This document shows, piece by piece, positions 8,046-18,200 of a stretch of 64,000 nt of DNA. The translations under genes were made by a program, and so were the position numbers. Location of the stretch: assembly GCA_002730875.1 (NCBI GenBank), contig PCBI01000019.1, positions 310,001 through 374,000 on the forward strand, in the 5' to 3' direction. Every line of letters begins with the position of its first letter. Position 1 is the first letter of the stretch. Source of the stretch: Spirochaetaceae bacterium. GTDB taxonomy: Bacteria; Spirochaetota; Leptospiria; Leptospirales; Leptonemataceae. Below the pieces are notes generated by a model. That model was given only the letters and a program-made list of their open reading frames with translations, was not told the DNA's origin and searched no databases.

Positions 8046-8286
8046 TGTGTTTTCTTTTTATTTTCCTCCTTACTACTTCTTGATGGTTCACGGATCCTTG
8101 ATTGCCACGACCGGTGGATTGCCCAAAGTGCCGGGTTGCGAGTTCATAGGCGGATTTCCTGTCATCCCTGGATTCAATATACATTTGTAGCGATTCTTTG
8201 ATGATCTCGGTCCTCGTTTTTTTCTCCAGGGCTGATAACCTGGTAAGCTTTTCCTCTAGTTCCCTGGGGAGTCTTAGACTAATCAT
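8038..8286 (-). CDS. Ribbon-helix-helix antitoxin for the adjacent PIN toxin
   Basis: The protein has 82 residues. The N-terminus MISLRLPRELEEKLTRLSALEKKTRTEIIKE is a typical MetJ/Arc ribbon-helix-helix fold with the beta-strand ISLRLP. The C-terminal part is polar, as expected for the segment that wraps the toxin. Such antitoxins bind the operator as dimers and repress the operon together with the toxin. ATG 8286 is preceded by GGAGAAAGCC. Promoter-like elements and two direct repeats lie just upstream (8297-8332), fitting autoregulation. Confidence 0.85.
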   Translation of the reverse strand: MISLRLPRELEEKLTRLSALEKKTRTEIIKESLQMYIESRDDRKSAYELATRHFGQSTGRGNQGSVNHQEVVRRKIKRKHNA

Positions 8287-8296
8287 GGCTTTCTCC

Positions 8297-8332
8297 GTGA
8301 TACAATGTAATACAATTGGAAGATCCGGTCAA
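8297..8332 (-). promoter_or_regulatory. Promoter and putative operator of the toxin-antitoxin operon
   Basis: On the minus strand TTGACC (8327-8332) is followed after 17 bases by TACATT (8304-8309), a fair sigma-70 pair. Two direct repeats, TTGTATTAC (8307-8315) and TTGTATCAC (8297-8305), are spaced 10 bp apart and cover the -10 region. Tandem sites one helical turn apart are typical for ribbon-helix-helix repressors, so this is the likely autoregulatory operator. Confidence 0.55.
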
Positions 8333-8425
8333 CTCTGATCGGTTCCGCTTCTAGCATTGGTCCGGTATGACGTCTCATATTCTCTGCCGGCCCCGTTGGG
8401 TCCCTCCAGGGCATCGCCACCGGCG

Positions 8426-9016
8426 CTAGTTGCCGCAGTAGCCGGTCCAGAGATATCCAGCGGGAGTGAGGGTTCCGTGGATACAGACGGAGTTCTGAAA
8501 AAGGCAGACCGGCCCCGCGGGTTGTTCGGTGGCTTTTTTCCAGTCCTGCTGCGGGATCTTGTCCGCAAGCTTCAGAATATAATCGATAGATTCAGAACGG
8601 CTCATGTCGTATGGCTCGGTGCCGCAGCGCCAGACATTCAAAGAGCAGGCCGCGTATCGCGTCAGAGAGGACCGATCACGCTGGATAAGCGCCTCCACAA
8701 CCGATGTGCGTAATGCATCCTGACTGGCGAAAAGCTTTCCCGGCCCACGATTCTCCAGGCATATCCGGTGCTTTCGCGCTACAACGCCGGCATCGTTCCA
8801 ATGCACTTGAGCAAAGTCATCAGCATGATCCTTTTCAATAGTGCGGTAGATTTGTATGGCCTGATCCGGATCGGTAGCTTCCAGAACCTTCGCTTGATGC
8901 AGCAAGTCGTTCACGTCGGGGCGGCCCTTTAGTTCGCTTTCTGCGCCCAGGTATAGCGGTTGCGTGGCAAGAGCGGCCAGAACTAAAGCGGTAATGAGTG
9001 CCAGCGGACGATTCAT
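8426..9016 (-). CDS. Small exported protein of unknown function, coupled to the cyclase gene
   Basis: From ATG 9016 the protein has 196 residues and starts with a clear signal peptide (MNRPLALITALVLAALATQPLYLGAES). The mature part begins with a TPR-like helical segment (DVNDLLHQAKVLEATDPDQAIQIYRTIEK), then a region with several Cys, and a Cys-rich end (GPVCLFQNSVCIHG and GYCGN). The start codon overlaps the stop of the upstream FIST-cyclase gene as ATGA, so the two are translationally coupled. Function is unknown. The pairing suggests a periplasmic partner or output of the same signalling unit. Confidence 0.65.
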   Translation of the reverse strand: MNRPLALITALVLAALATQPLYLGAESELKGRPDVNDLLHQAKVLEATDPDQAIQIYRTIEKDHADDFAQVHWNDAGVVARKHRICLENRGPGKLFASQDALRTSVVEALIQRDRSSLTRYAACSLNVWRCGTEPYDMSRSESIDYILKLADKIPQQDWKKATEQPAGPVCLFQNSVCIHGTLTPAGYLWTGYCGN

Positions 9017-11106
9017 GTAGTTGCTTTCCACAGATAGGTTCGCATGGTTCCTTTCCCTTTTACGTCCACGGACTGCATCTGCCAATCCCCGGGATTTTCC
9101 AGGGCATCGAAGACGCTTTCGCTTATTTGAATGGTCCCGGCCTCTCCGTGGGATTCCATACGTTGGGCAGTGTTTACGGTATCACCCCATAGATCGTAGC
9201 TGAACTTGTGCGTACCAATGACTCCGGCAGCCACCGGGCCGCAATGAATGCCCACTCTAAGATCCAGATCCAGGCTATGCTTGCGGTTAATCTCTTTCAT
9301 ATGAGCCAACATGGATTTGCCCAGACTCAGACATCGTCTGGCATGGTCCGGCACCGGTTCGGGAACGCCGGCGGCCGCCATATAGGCATCGCCGATGGTC
9401 TTGATTTTTTCTACGCCGAGATCCTGGCTTAAACGGTCAAACTCGGTGAAGATATCGTTCAGAAGCGAAACCAGTTCCGCCGGCTCCTTGGTGGAAGACA
9501 GGACGGTGAAGCCCACCAGATCCGCGAACAAGATGGAGGCCTGCTGTACTCGATCGGAGATGTTTTGCGCCCCCTGCTTTAATCGTTCGGCAATGGAGGC
9601 GGGTAGGATGTTGAGAAGAAGATCGTCGCTTTTCTTTTGTTCCCTTTCCAGGTCGCCGGCGGTGAGTCTAAGGAAGTGCCCGAGGATTCGCTTTTCCCTT
9701 CTAAGTTGATCCACTTCCTTTTGCAGAGCTTCCAGTGAGCTTTCCCGTTGACTTTCCACCAGATTGCGGATCTCGCCAGGAGCAAAGCGGTAACGCTGAT
9801 CCCTGGATTCCGACGGTTCCTTCGAGTCTGCCGCTCCGGACGATTCCGGGGATGCCGCCTCATCCAGCAGGCGCAACGCCACCACCGAAATCACCGTGTT
9901 GTGTAGCCCACAGGATTGACCTTTTGTGGTGCCGATTTCGCCCCAGGAGCTGAAGCCGGCCAGCGGAACATCCCACAGCCTGTGTATTGCCTCCAGCTCG
10001 CGCTGCATGTACTGACCAAAACTCCTGGAGCGCAAAGCGCAGTTAAACATCAATACTGCATCCGCCCCATTCTGCATGAGGCTATCCCGGAAGCCTTCCA
10101 TCTCGGAAACGCTATGTTCTATGGTTTCAATCGTATTGGGCGAGCAAAACCGCACCAGGGAGCCTTCGGGGATTTCGCCGCCATAGGTAACGGACTTTCG
10201 GTTTCCGTCCATCTGAATGGCCGCTCGCATTACTTCGGTCCCGTCTTCGCCGCGAAGTAACAAAGGGTATTCCCCCGCAGCCATCAGGTCCGGATCAATA
10301 TGGTTTAGTATGCGCGAGTCGCCTGACGTTTTGAGATCAAAGTAGCGGGTGTAGAAGTCTGTGGCCGGTAAGCCTTCTATCTCCAGAACCTCGCGGCCCA
10401 GGGAGCGAGTGATTCGCTTGGGCGTGCCCAGTTCCTTCCATCCGCTCACGGCCATGCCGCTGAGTTCGACGAAATTTCGATCCAGAAAGAGCGCATACAG
10501 TCCGGCATCGATGATTTCACGGTCGGTGAAGAAGGGCGGTTTTTCGATCCTGCCAAAGCTGCTGGGTATTGCGCCAAAGACCGCAGCTCCCGGACTCTCT
10601 TCGAACACGCCCTGCAGGACGGACTCGGGCGAAACCTGTAAATTGCCCGGAGCAACCAGAAGCAGAAGGGATGCGCTCTGGAAGCTTGATTTCATATCCT
10701 GGCCCAGACGCTTTCCCAGGATTCGCTGGTCTGATTCCGGCGGATAGATCTTGAGTTTGTAGGAGTGGTCGGGGATATCCAGAATCAACGCCACCAATGA
10801 ATCGGAAAAAACCCGATCCTGGAATATGGGTTCGGCAGCGCAGGAGCCAAAGACCTGGATTCCCTGCCGGAAAAAGGGCTCCAGGTATTGTGGCGAAAGG
10901 ATTCGGTCCTGAGCAAAAACCAGCGCCAGGCCGGAGCCCCGGTTAAGCGATAAGCTCTCGAGTTGCCCCGTTAGTTCTTCCGGTGTATTCGCATGGATCA
11001 GGATCGGTTTCAAAGCTGGTCCATATCTATAGATCAAAAAGAACCTGGCAAACAGTAAATTAACGGCCTGTCCGGCGGAGCCAATCCTTGCAAAGCGACC
11101 ACTCAA
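9013..11106 (-). CDS. FIST sensory domain fused to class III adenylate cyclase
   Basis: The 697-residue protein has three parts. Residues about 30-415 form a FIST/FIST_C small-ligand sensor, with blocks like QVFGSCAAEPIF and AGFSSWGEIGT. Residues 445-500 are a coiled coil. Residues about 515-695 are a class III nucleotide cyclase. The catalytic set is complete: metal Asp529 (ILFADLVGFT) and Asp573 (KTIGDAY), Lys569 and Asp638 for adenine specificity, Asn645 and Arg649 for the transition state. It should make cAMP. No transmembrane helix is obvious, so it is probably cytosolic. The downstream exported-protein gene overlaps it by 4 bp. FIST domains are thought to bind small ligands such as amino acids; the ligand here is unknown. 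Confidence 0.85.
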   Translation of the reverse strand: MSGRFARIGSAGQAVNLLFARFFLIYRYGPALKPILIHANTPEELTGQLESLSLNRGSGLALVFAQDRILSPQYLEPFFRQGIQVFGSCAAEPIFQDRVFSDSLVALILDIPDHSYKLKIYPPESDQRILGKRLGQDMKSSFQSASLLLLVAPGNLQVSPESVLQGVFEESPGAAVFGAIPSSFGRIEKPPFFTDREIIDAGLYALFLDRNFVELSGMAVSGWKELGTPKRITRSLGREVLEIEGLPATDFYTRYFDLKTSGDSRILNHIDPDLMAAGEYPLLLRGEDGTEVMRAAIQMDGNRKSVTYGGEIPEGSLVRFCSPNTIETIEHSVSEMEGFRDSLMQNGADAVLMFNCALRSRSFGQYMQRELEAIHRLWDVPLAGFSSWGEIGTTKGQSCGLHNTVISVVALRLLDEAASPESSGAADSKEPSESRDQRYRFAPGEIRNLVESQRESSLEALQKEVDQLRREKRILGHFLRLTAGDLEREQKKSDDLLLNILPASIAERLKQGAQNISDRVQQASILFADLVGFTVLSSTKEPAELVSLLNDIFTEFDRLSQDLGVEKIKTIGDAYMAAAGVPEPVPDHARRCLSLGKSMLAHMKEINRKHSLDLDLRVGIHCGPVAAGVIGTHKFSYDLWGDTVNTAQRMESHGEAGTIQISESVFDALENPGDWQMQSVDVKGKGTMRTYLWKATT

Positions 11107-11186
11107 GAGGGACCATTCTCATCCGAAGGAGCAATAGGATTAAACTACTTGAACGGTTCTCCATGGCGACCAATCATTGACGCGCT

Positions 11187-13037
11187 TTGCTTCTATTTAG
11201 CGAACCACAGAAAGCATGTACAACAAGTAGGTCCGGCCGCAAACACACTCCCGGTCGCGGAGCGCGTTGCTGTCACTCACAGCTTCAGCGACGGCGCTGG
11301 TTTGTTCTGCGATTACTACCGTTGCTATTTGCGATTTTCCCTCTTTCGAACTGCGGCCAGTATCCGGAACAAAGGGCCGAATCCCCGGGCCTTTATTTTC
11401 TGGTGGATGAGACTCGGTCTCTGGATTGTGATTCCGTCCTTTCGGAAAGCGATTGGCAGCCGGTGGGCGCCGTTTTGAATCAGGGCTTTACCGATTCCGC
11501 GATCTGGATCAAAGTTCAGGGAGAGCCGGGGTTGCCGGGAGCGCGCTTCATTATGTTCAGGCAGGCTATGATCGGCGAAGCGATGCAGTGCGGCCCGGCA
11601 GGAATCCGCAAGGCCGGTGTGACAGTGCCTGTCCACAAATGGCCTTTGAATGTGCGATATCCCACGTTTCGTCTACCCCCGGGAGAGGGCCCCTTTTATT
11701 TTCGGGTTGTATCCAGGAAGGTGGTTAACTTCCCCGTGGAGCTGTACGGGATGCCGGAGCTATTGAATCATATCCAGGTGCGGCAGATCATTCAATTCAC
11801 TCTTCTTGCGGGGGCCGGCATTACTGCGCTTTTCTTTGCTGCCATATACCTCTATTCCTTCCGCACTTTGTATCTGCTCTTTTCGCTGGCATTGTTCTGC
11901 GTAACCGGGAGTCTGTTTATTACCTACGGGGACGGATATCTGTATCTCTGGCCGGGATCGCCGGCAGTACAGAACGCCATGTTCAAATTTACGTCCATGG
12001 TGGCCGCCATGTTTTCCAGTCTCTTTGTGCGATCGTTACTACAAACCTGGCAATGGAAGTGGTTGGATAGGATCATTCTTGCGGCCATCGGGTTTCAGGC
12101 CCTGGCTGCCTTCAGTTCCCTGTGGCCTTCGCTGGATCCGTTCTTCTTTGTAGTTCTGGTGTCCGGTCCGTTCGTGGGCGTATTGATTACTGTTCCAGTG
12201 GCCTTCATTCGGCTCAAAGAAGGTGATGTGCCGGCCCGGTTTTATTTTCTGGGCTGGATTGCGCTTCTGGCCGCTTTCTTTTTTAACATCCTGGTTTTTC
12301 GCGGAGTGTTGGACTATGAGGCCTGGATGGCCCATGCGCCGATTTTTGCCGCGCCCATTACGTTTCTCTTCCTTGGTCTCGGTAGCTACAGTAGGATGCA
12401 ATCCGAGAAGAGGAAACGATATCTGCTGCAAGAGAAGAATCGTCTCCTTATGGAGCAGCTCGAAGGAGCGCGCAGTGCAGTGCTTCATCGTAAAGAGGGT
12501 GATCGGAGTTCTCAGATCGTTTCCTCCGCTTACCCTGTCTCTTCGAAGACGAAAACGAAGACCAGGACGAAGGCTGAGACGAGCTCAGGCTCCAACTCGA
12601 GCTCAGACTCGAATTCGAGCAATTCGACGGAAGGGCCGGGAGGCAGCGGCCGTTCCCAGCTTGCCGGAGTAGATCTGGAGGCGAAGAAGGCATTGCTTCT
12701 GAAATCCATGAAAGAAGACAAACTGTATGAAGTGGAAGATCTCCGCCTGGAGGCTCTGGCACGGCATGTGGATTTACGGCCGCATCAGCTTTCCGAGCTT
12801 CTCAATCAGATACTGAATACGTCTTTTTCGGACTTCTTGCGCAAGTTTCGCATCGACGCCGCCATGGCGAAGCTGGCGGACCCATCCTGCCCGGATTCAA
12901 TTCTGGACATTGGATTGGCCGTGGGCTTTGGTTCCAAGACCGCCTTTAATCGAAGCTTTGCATCCATCACCGGTATGACCCCCGGGCAATTTCGTAGTCA
13001 GGCGAAACGGGATCGATTGGCAGAAAGGGCCAGCTGA
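11187..13037 (+). CDS. 7TMR-DISM receptor fused to an AraC-type DNA-binding domain
   Basis: The 616-residue protein has a hydrophobic N-terminal segment ending LSNC (possible lipobox or signal anchor, about residues 41-56). A periplasmic DISMED2-like beta domain covers about 65-190. Seven hydrophobic helices lie between about 200 and 400. A Lys/Ser/Asn-rich linker (450-490) leads to an AraC-type HTH domain (about 515-605, ending ITGMTPGQFR). The DNA-binding part is thus tethered to the membrane, so the target promoter must reach it or the domain must be released. The start is uncertain: TTG 11187 is the best in-frame choice and no ATG fits. It is divergent from the FIST-cyclase gene with 80 bp between. 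Confidence 0.8.
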   Translation: MLLFSEPQKACTTSRSGRKHTPGRGARCCHSQLQRRRWFVLRLLPLLFAIFPLSNCGQYPEQRAESPGLYFLVDETRSLDCDSVLSESDWQPVGAVLNQGFTDSAIWIKVQGEPGLPGARFIMFRQAMIGEAMQCGPAGIRKAGVTVPVHKWPLNVRYPTFRLPPGEGPFYFRVVSRKVVNFPVELYGMPELLNHIQVRQIIQFTLLAGAGITALFFAAIYLYSFRTLYLLFSLALFCVTGSLFITYGDGYLYLWPGSPAVQNAMFKFTSMVAAMFSSLFVRSLLQTWQWKWLDRIILAAIGFQALAAFSSLWPSLDPFFFVVLVSGPFVGVLITVPVAFIRLKEGDVPARFYFLGWIALLAAFFFNILVFRGVLDYEAWMAHAPIFAAPITFLFLGLGSYSRMQSEKRKRYLLQEKNRLLMEQLEGARSAVLHRKEGDRSSQIVSSAYPVSSKTKTKTRTKAETSSGSNSSSDSNSSNSTEGPGGSGRSQLAGVDLEAKKALLLKSMKEDKLYEVEDLRLEALARHVDLRPHQLSELLNQILNTSFSDFLRKFRIDAAMAKLADPSCPDSILDIGLAVGFGSKTAFNRSFASITGMTPGQFRSQAKRDRLAERAS

Positions 13038-13191
13038 GTCTTCAATTTCAGGCAGCCCCGGTGCCAATCCGGCGGTGAGCGTTTGAATGGATCCTGCTTT
13101 CCGCCGGCGTCGTCCCGATAACACGGATGGCAGCGTCGGTAATCGATCCGAATGCGGGAATCCACCGGCGACCGGGCCGGTCCAATCGTCC

Positions 13192-13216
13192 TGTGAAGGC
13201 AAAAAATGCCTTCACA
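13192..13216. terminator. Strong hairpin between convergent genes, possible bidirectional terminator
   Basis: TGTGAAGGCA (13192-13201) and TGCCTTCACA (13207-13216) form a perfect 10-bp stem around an all-A loop. It lies between the 3' ends of the AraC-type gene and the convergent lipoprotein gene. A U tract is missing on both sides, so termination is likely but not shown. The rest of the gap 13038-13234 holds nothing I recognise. Confidence 0.45.
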
Positions 13217-13234
13217 AGGGCCCGACAGATTCTT

Positions 13235-14368
13235 CTAATTCACCACGTCTACATCGCGAATATGTCCATCGCCGGTGCTGTTTCCAATAAGGGCGGTACC
13301 GGAATTGTTACTCCAGACGGTAGGATCCGAGCTTCCCCCGGCATTGTCTGAATAGCCGCCCACCAGAACGCTGGTGCCGGAAAGTGTGATGTCGAAGCTC
13401 TTGGAGTGTTCGCCGGCATCCACCGGGTTGAGATCGACCCGGTTTCCGTCCACCCAGTACACGGCCTGATCAATGCCGGCGCCGGTTTGACTGAATCCGC
13501 TAATATAAAGAGTGGTCCCAACTATTTCCAGAGCATTCGCCTGGGCTGATCTACTCGCATTGATTACCGAAAGGGGCGTTCGCACTCCATCCCGCCAGAA
13601 AACCGGCACCGGAATGCTGGAAGCATTGTAGCTATTGCCGACTACATATACGACGCCGTTCACCACTTCCAGGTCCGCAACAAATCCGTTTTTGCTGTTG
13701 TCGATCCTGGACAGCTCCTGTCTGGTTCCATTGGTCCAGATGCAGGGCAGAACCAGCGATCCATCGCCGCAGGAGCCGCCAATGTAGATGTTTCCCCCAT
13801 CTACGGCAACGGAGGCCGCCTGGGAAGATCGGGCAGCGTCGGGCACACTTAACGCCGTCCACTGATTGTTCTTCCAGTAGCCCGGGACCGACGTGCCCGA
13901 GCCATTGGCTGTGTAGCCAATGACATACAGGTCTGCTCCGACAAATATTGCATCCGTGGCCAGACCATCTTCGGTATTGTCCAGTCGTGGTAGTGGGTTC
14001 CAGGTTCCGTTTCGCCAGTAACCGGGCACGCTATAGCCGGATGCGTCTCTCGAGTAGCCGGTTACAATGATGTCCGATGAGGTTACCAGAATGGACGTGG
14101 CTTCGGACTCGCCATTGGACTCTTGATCGGGAAGGGTGGTTTTTGTTCCATCCTTGAAATAGATGGCTCGTCGGCCGGTGCCATCATATTCCCAGCCTGC
14201 GTAGTAGGTCCCTGCATTTGGATTCCCGGCAACGGCCAGAGCGGCCAGAAGCAACGTCGAGGTATCCTCGGATTCTTCTCCGGTGATTAGCGAACAATGG
14301 GTGGCTCCAAGAGCCAATGTCATAGCCAGCGCCAGGTTGAGGCAGCGGCTGCGATTCTTTTTGCTCAT
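13235..14368 (-). CDS. Lipoprotein with about six tandem beta-type repeats
   Basis: From ATG 14368 (MSKKNRSRC) the protein has 377 residues. A lysine/arginine-rich start and hydrophobic run end in GATHC, a lipoprotein-type cleavage site. The mature part consists of about six blocks of about 48 residues following the pattern VPGYWxNGxxxxL, then an Asp/Asn turn, then a VYVxG strand pair. This resembles a beta-propeller or filamentous beta-repeat surface protein. The family is unknown to me. It is probably surface or periplasmic and binds something, but no ligand can be inferred. Neighbours on the same strand are far away. Confidence 0.65.
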   Translation of the reverse strand: MSKKNRSRCLNLALAMTLALGATHCSLITGEESEDTSTLLLAALAVAGNPNAGTYYAGWEYDGTGRRAIYFKDGTKTTLPDQESNGESEATSILVTSSDIIVTGYSRDASGYSVPGYWRNGTWNPLPRLDNTEDGLATDAIFVGADLYVIGYTANGSGTSVPGYWKNNQWTALSVPDAARSSQAASVAVDGGNIYIGGSCGDGSLVLPCIWTNGTRQELSRIDNSKNGFVADLEVVNGVVYVVGNSYNASSIPVPVFWRDGVRTPLSVINASRSAQANALEIVGTTLYISGFSQTGAGIDQAVYWVDGNRVDLNPVDAGEHSKSFDITLSGTSVLVGGYSDNAGGSSDPTVWSNNSGTALIGNSTGDGHIRDVDVVN

Positions 14369-14383
14369 AGTTTTCTCCTGCAC

Positions 14384-14800
14384 TCCCGGGGAGTGGATAT
14401 GTGCAGGATTCTACTTCGATACCGTCTTGTTGTCGGGGCCGCTTATAAGTTGCACCCTGGTAGATCTCATTTTTAGTCCCGGTTCTGGATCGGTGGCGGG
14501 GTTTTCTGGCAGTTCCATCCGCGAAGGTCACCACCAGAACAACCCTGGTAGCGCTGTCTAAGCGGGGCCCTGGACCCAATCGCTTTCCGGCCGTTCTGCC
14601 AAACGGGCAGTACCGGAAATTCTTCGGACTGCAATCGGAATCCGCATATTATGAGATATGGCTGTAACCTGTCACAGCCCCGGTGTATATATAGAAGTGT
14701 TTCGGAGATGAGCTTGCAGGCAGGACCGGGGCCCGGCCCCCGATAACAATGCTGTGGCCCTGTTCCGTCGCACAAACTTTGAGAATCGGAGCGAGCAGAT
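14384..14800. other. Gene-free gap with an inverted repeat and a GC-rich palindrome
   Basis: No reading frame here looks like a gene. GGCTGT and ACAGCC form an inverted repeat with an 8-base spacer at 14660-14679, followed by a TATATATAG stretch near 14688 that could act as a -10 element for the gene at 14801. A GGGGCCCGGCCCC palindrome lies near 14728-14740. These are candidate regulatory sites only. Confidence 0.3.
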
Positions 14801-15196
14801 ATGAAACTGGATATCAAAGACATTACCATGCTGGTGGGCGAGGAAACCACTGAGACCTTCCAGGAAGAGGAGGACGGTCCCTTTATCACACTTCCGGTTC
14901 TACCGGTGCGCTTTTTCCCGTATGGCCATCGCCAATCTTTTCTAACCGTGAATTTGATCTTCGTCCGAAGTGGGGCGGAAACCACCCTCTGGGGCATGGG
15001 CGGTACGGATCCGGAAGATGAAGAAACCATGGCCCGAGCTATGGAATGCGATAACGATCCGGATACTTCCATGATATTCTTCTGCATTCGTCAGATGCTG
15101 GACCATGCCCAGGATTTACTGGAAAGAGACTCGTTATTTCCCGGAAAGTCCTATGCATGGTCCGAGATTGCGCTGGCTTCCCATACCGTAGGTTAA
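14801..15196 (+). CDS. Unrecognised small acidic cytosolic protein
   Basis: This is a 131-residue acidic protein starting MKLDIKDITMLVG at ATG 14801. It has no signal peptide or membrane helix. A beta-rich first half (PFITLPVLPVRFFPYG, SFLTVNLIFVRSG) is followed by an acidic loop (TDPEDEETM) and a helical end. The family is unknown to me. The next gene downstream is the split lhr, about 55 bp away on the same strand, so they may be cotranscribed. Confidence 0.55.
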   Translation: MKLDIKDITMLVGEETTETFQEEEDGPFITLPVLPVRFFPYGHRQSFLTVNLIFVRSGAETTLWGMGGTDPEDEETMARAMECDNDPDTSMIFFCIRQMLDHAQDLLERDSLFPGKSYAWSEIALASHTVG

Positions 15197-15252
15197 GTGG
15201 GGAGAAAAAAATGGCTTTGACACGAATACGGGCACAAACATATGTTTAGTCT

Positions 15253-18200
15253 GTGTTCGAGCAATCCCCCGGCCAGGATTTTGGTTTTCATCCGCTGGTA
15301 TGGACCTGGTTTCAAAAAGAATACGGATCGCCCACCCAGATTCAGTCCAGAAGCTGGCCTTTAATACAGTCCGGGCAGAACGTATTGATCACCGCGCCTA
15401 CCGGTAGCGGCAAAACTCTTACAGCATTTCTCAGCGCCCTGAACTCCATTATTGCAGGATCTCTTGCAGTGGGGCAAATGCGGATTCTATACGTTTCGCC
15501 CTTGAAGGCGCTGAACAACGACATTCAACGCAACCTGCTTTCGCCGCTGGAAGGCCTGAAGCAAAGCTTTGTTCAGCACGGGCTGGATTTTCCGTCAGTC
15601 CAGGTATCCGTTCGTAGCGGAGATACCCCGGATTCCGAGCGGCGTTCCATGATTCGGAACCCTCCCGAAATTCTGATAACCACTCCGGAAAGTCTGAACA
15701 TCCTTCTTACATCGCCCAACGGAAAGCGCATGTTTTCGGGACTGTCCGTGGTCATTCTCGATGAGATCCATGCCGTAGGCGCCACCAGACGTGGCGCTCA
15801 CCTCATGACGGCAGTAGAACGACTGGAGCTCCTGGCCCCAGGTTTTCAACGGATCGCCATCTCGGCCACGGTTCGGCCGCCGGAACGCATCGCGGCCTTT
15901 GTGGGCGGCTACAGTCTTCTGGCGCAGGGCGCCGCGAAAAGCTACGCCCCCCGGCCTGTAGCGGTGGTTCAATCGGCAGAGACCAGGCACTATGAGCTGG
16001 AAGTGGACTTTACGCTGGCGGCCAGACTGAAGGGACTTCCGGAATCCAGGCCCGATCAGGAGTGGCCGGAAGATTTGCTCTTCGGCTCGGTGGTGGAGCG
16101 GCTACGTGAAGTGATCCAGCAGAATCGAAGCACTCTAATCTTTGCGAACAGCCGAAGGATGGCAGAAAAGATCAGCATGCTCATCAATGAAGGGCAGCCC
16201 GAACTAATGGCCTATTGTCATCATGGCGCTCTTTCCCGGGAAATCCGATCGGCGGTGGAGACAAATCTAAAGCAGGGGAAGCTACCGGCCGTGGTGGCCA
16301 CGTCTACCCTGGAACTGGGCATCGATGTTGGCGAAGTGGATCAAGTGGTACTGATTCAAAGTCCCGGTTTCGTTTCCAGCGCTTTACAACGTCTGGGACG
16401 GTCCGGGCATTCCGTGGGTCGTTCAAGTCGCGGTCTGTTCTTACCGTTGCATGGCCGCGACATTCTGCAGTCGGCCATATTGTCGCAGTGTATAGAAAGC
16501 GGTCAGCTGGAAGAGATACAACCGGTGAAAGGGGCCCTGGATGTACTTTCGCAGGTCATTCTTTCCATGGTATCTACCGAGCCATGGAATCCGGACGAAC
16601 TGTTTGCCTTTCTTCGATGCAGCTATAGTTATCATGAACTGACCCGGACTCAGTTTCAATCGGTGCTGGAAATGCTGGGCGGTCGATTTGCCACGTCTCG
16701 GATTCGAGAATTGCGGCCCCGAATACATCTGGATCCAATAAAGAATGAACTCAAAGCGGCAAAAGGCGCTCCGTTCCTGATCTATATGAACGGAGGTACA
16801 ATCCCCGATCGCGGGTACTATTCGCTGCGCCACAAAGATACCGGATCGCGGATAGGCGAACTGGATGAGGAGTTTGTATGGGAACGCTCCACCGGCGATG
16901 TGTTTGCCCTGGGAAATCAGTCCTGGCGAATCATAGAAATCAACCATAACGATGTGCTGGTGCTTCCCGCCCCGGGGGCTTCTGTGGCCATGACTCCGTT
17001 CTGGCGGGCGGACTCGCAGGATAGAGAGGCGTTCGTATCGGAGAAGCTGGCTACTTTTCTCGAGAACCACCTGGACAAACTGAAAACCGATTCCTTCTTT
17101 CAGGAACTTCAAAAACTGCATCTTACCGAAGGAGCCGCCGAGTATCTGCAGAATTTCTTACTACTGCAGCAGGAGCGGACCGGCTCCGAATTACCCCACC
17201 GACACCATTTGCTCATAGAGCATTACGAAGATCCCATGAATCGGTCCGACCGCAAGATGGTCATACTTCATACGTTGTGGGGCGGCAAGCTGAACCGGCC
17301 GTTTGCGCTGGCCCTTCGCGGGGCGTTCCTGCTGGAATACGAACTAAAGATCCAGGCAATGAGCGATGACGATTGCATCATGCTAATGCTGCCCCATGAG
17401 TTCTCCACCGGAGCACTTCTAGAATTGGTGGGCACCGAGAACCTGGAAAAGAGCCTCCGCGCTGTTTTAACCTCAACAGGCTTTTTTGGCGCCCTGTTCA
17501 GACAGAGCGCCGGCATATCCATGCTTCTTCCTGGAAAAGCGAAGAGTCGCACGCCTCTCTGGTTGAATCGTATGCGCGCGAAGAAGCTCATGCAGGCCAC
17601 ATCCCGATTTGCGGACTTTCCCGTGACCCTGGAAGCGTGGCGCGAAGCGTTGTCCCAGTCCTTCGACATACCGGCATTGCACAGCAGGCTGGCCGAGATT
17701 CAATCGGGCCAGATACGAGTATCGGAAACGGTCACACAGAATCCCTCTCCCTTTGCACGAAATCTCATCTGGCAGCAAATCAACACGTTTATGTATCAGG
17801 ATGATCGTCCTGAATCCGATAGCGGCTCGCAACCCGGCGAGGACTTCTTTCGCGATCTGGCCCGGAGCGCCGGATTGCGTCCCGCCATCCCCTTTACTGT
17901 TTTGCGGCATTACCGGGACCGAATGATGCGTACCGCGCCCGGATATGAGCCTGACAATGTGGATGAACTCCTGGAGCTGATTCGCGACAGGGTTCTTCTG
18001 CATCCCGATGAATGGCGGACCTACCTGCAGATCCTGGAAAGTATGCAGCAGGAACAGGTACCTTCCGCGAAGCCCCGGCTACAAACGAAGATTAGCAGAG
18101 CGAGGAAGGGCCTGGCAACCGGAGAATCCAGGGAGGTTTCCTCCGGCGAAGCCGACTCCAGAGAAAACGCAGAAATCGAGTCCACAGAAGCCACCGAGTC

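Noticed and set aside
12540..12640. Ser/Asn/Lys-rich stretch as a sign of fused separate genes
   Set aside because: The frame is continuous and both sides belong to the known 7TM-AraC arrangement; it is a linker.
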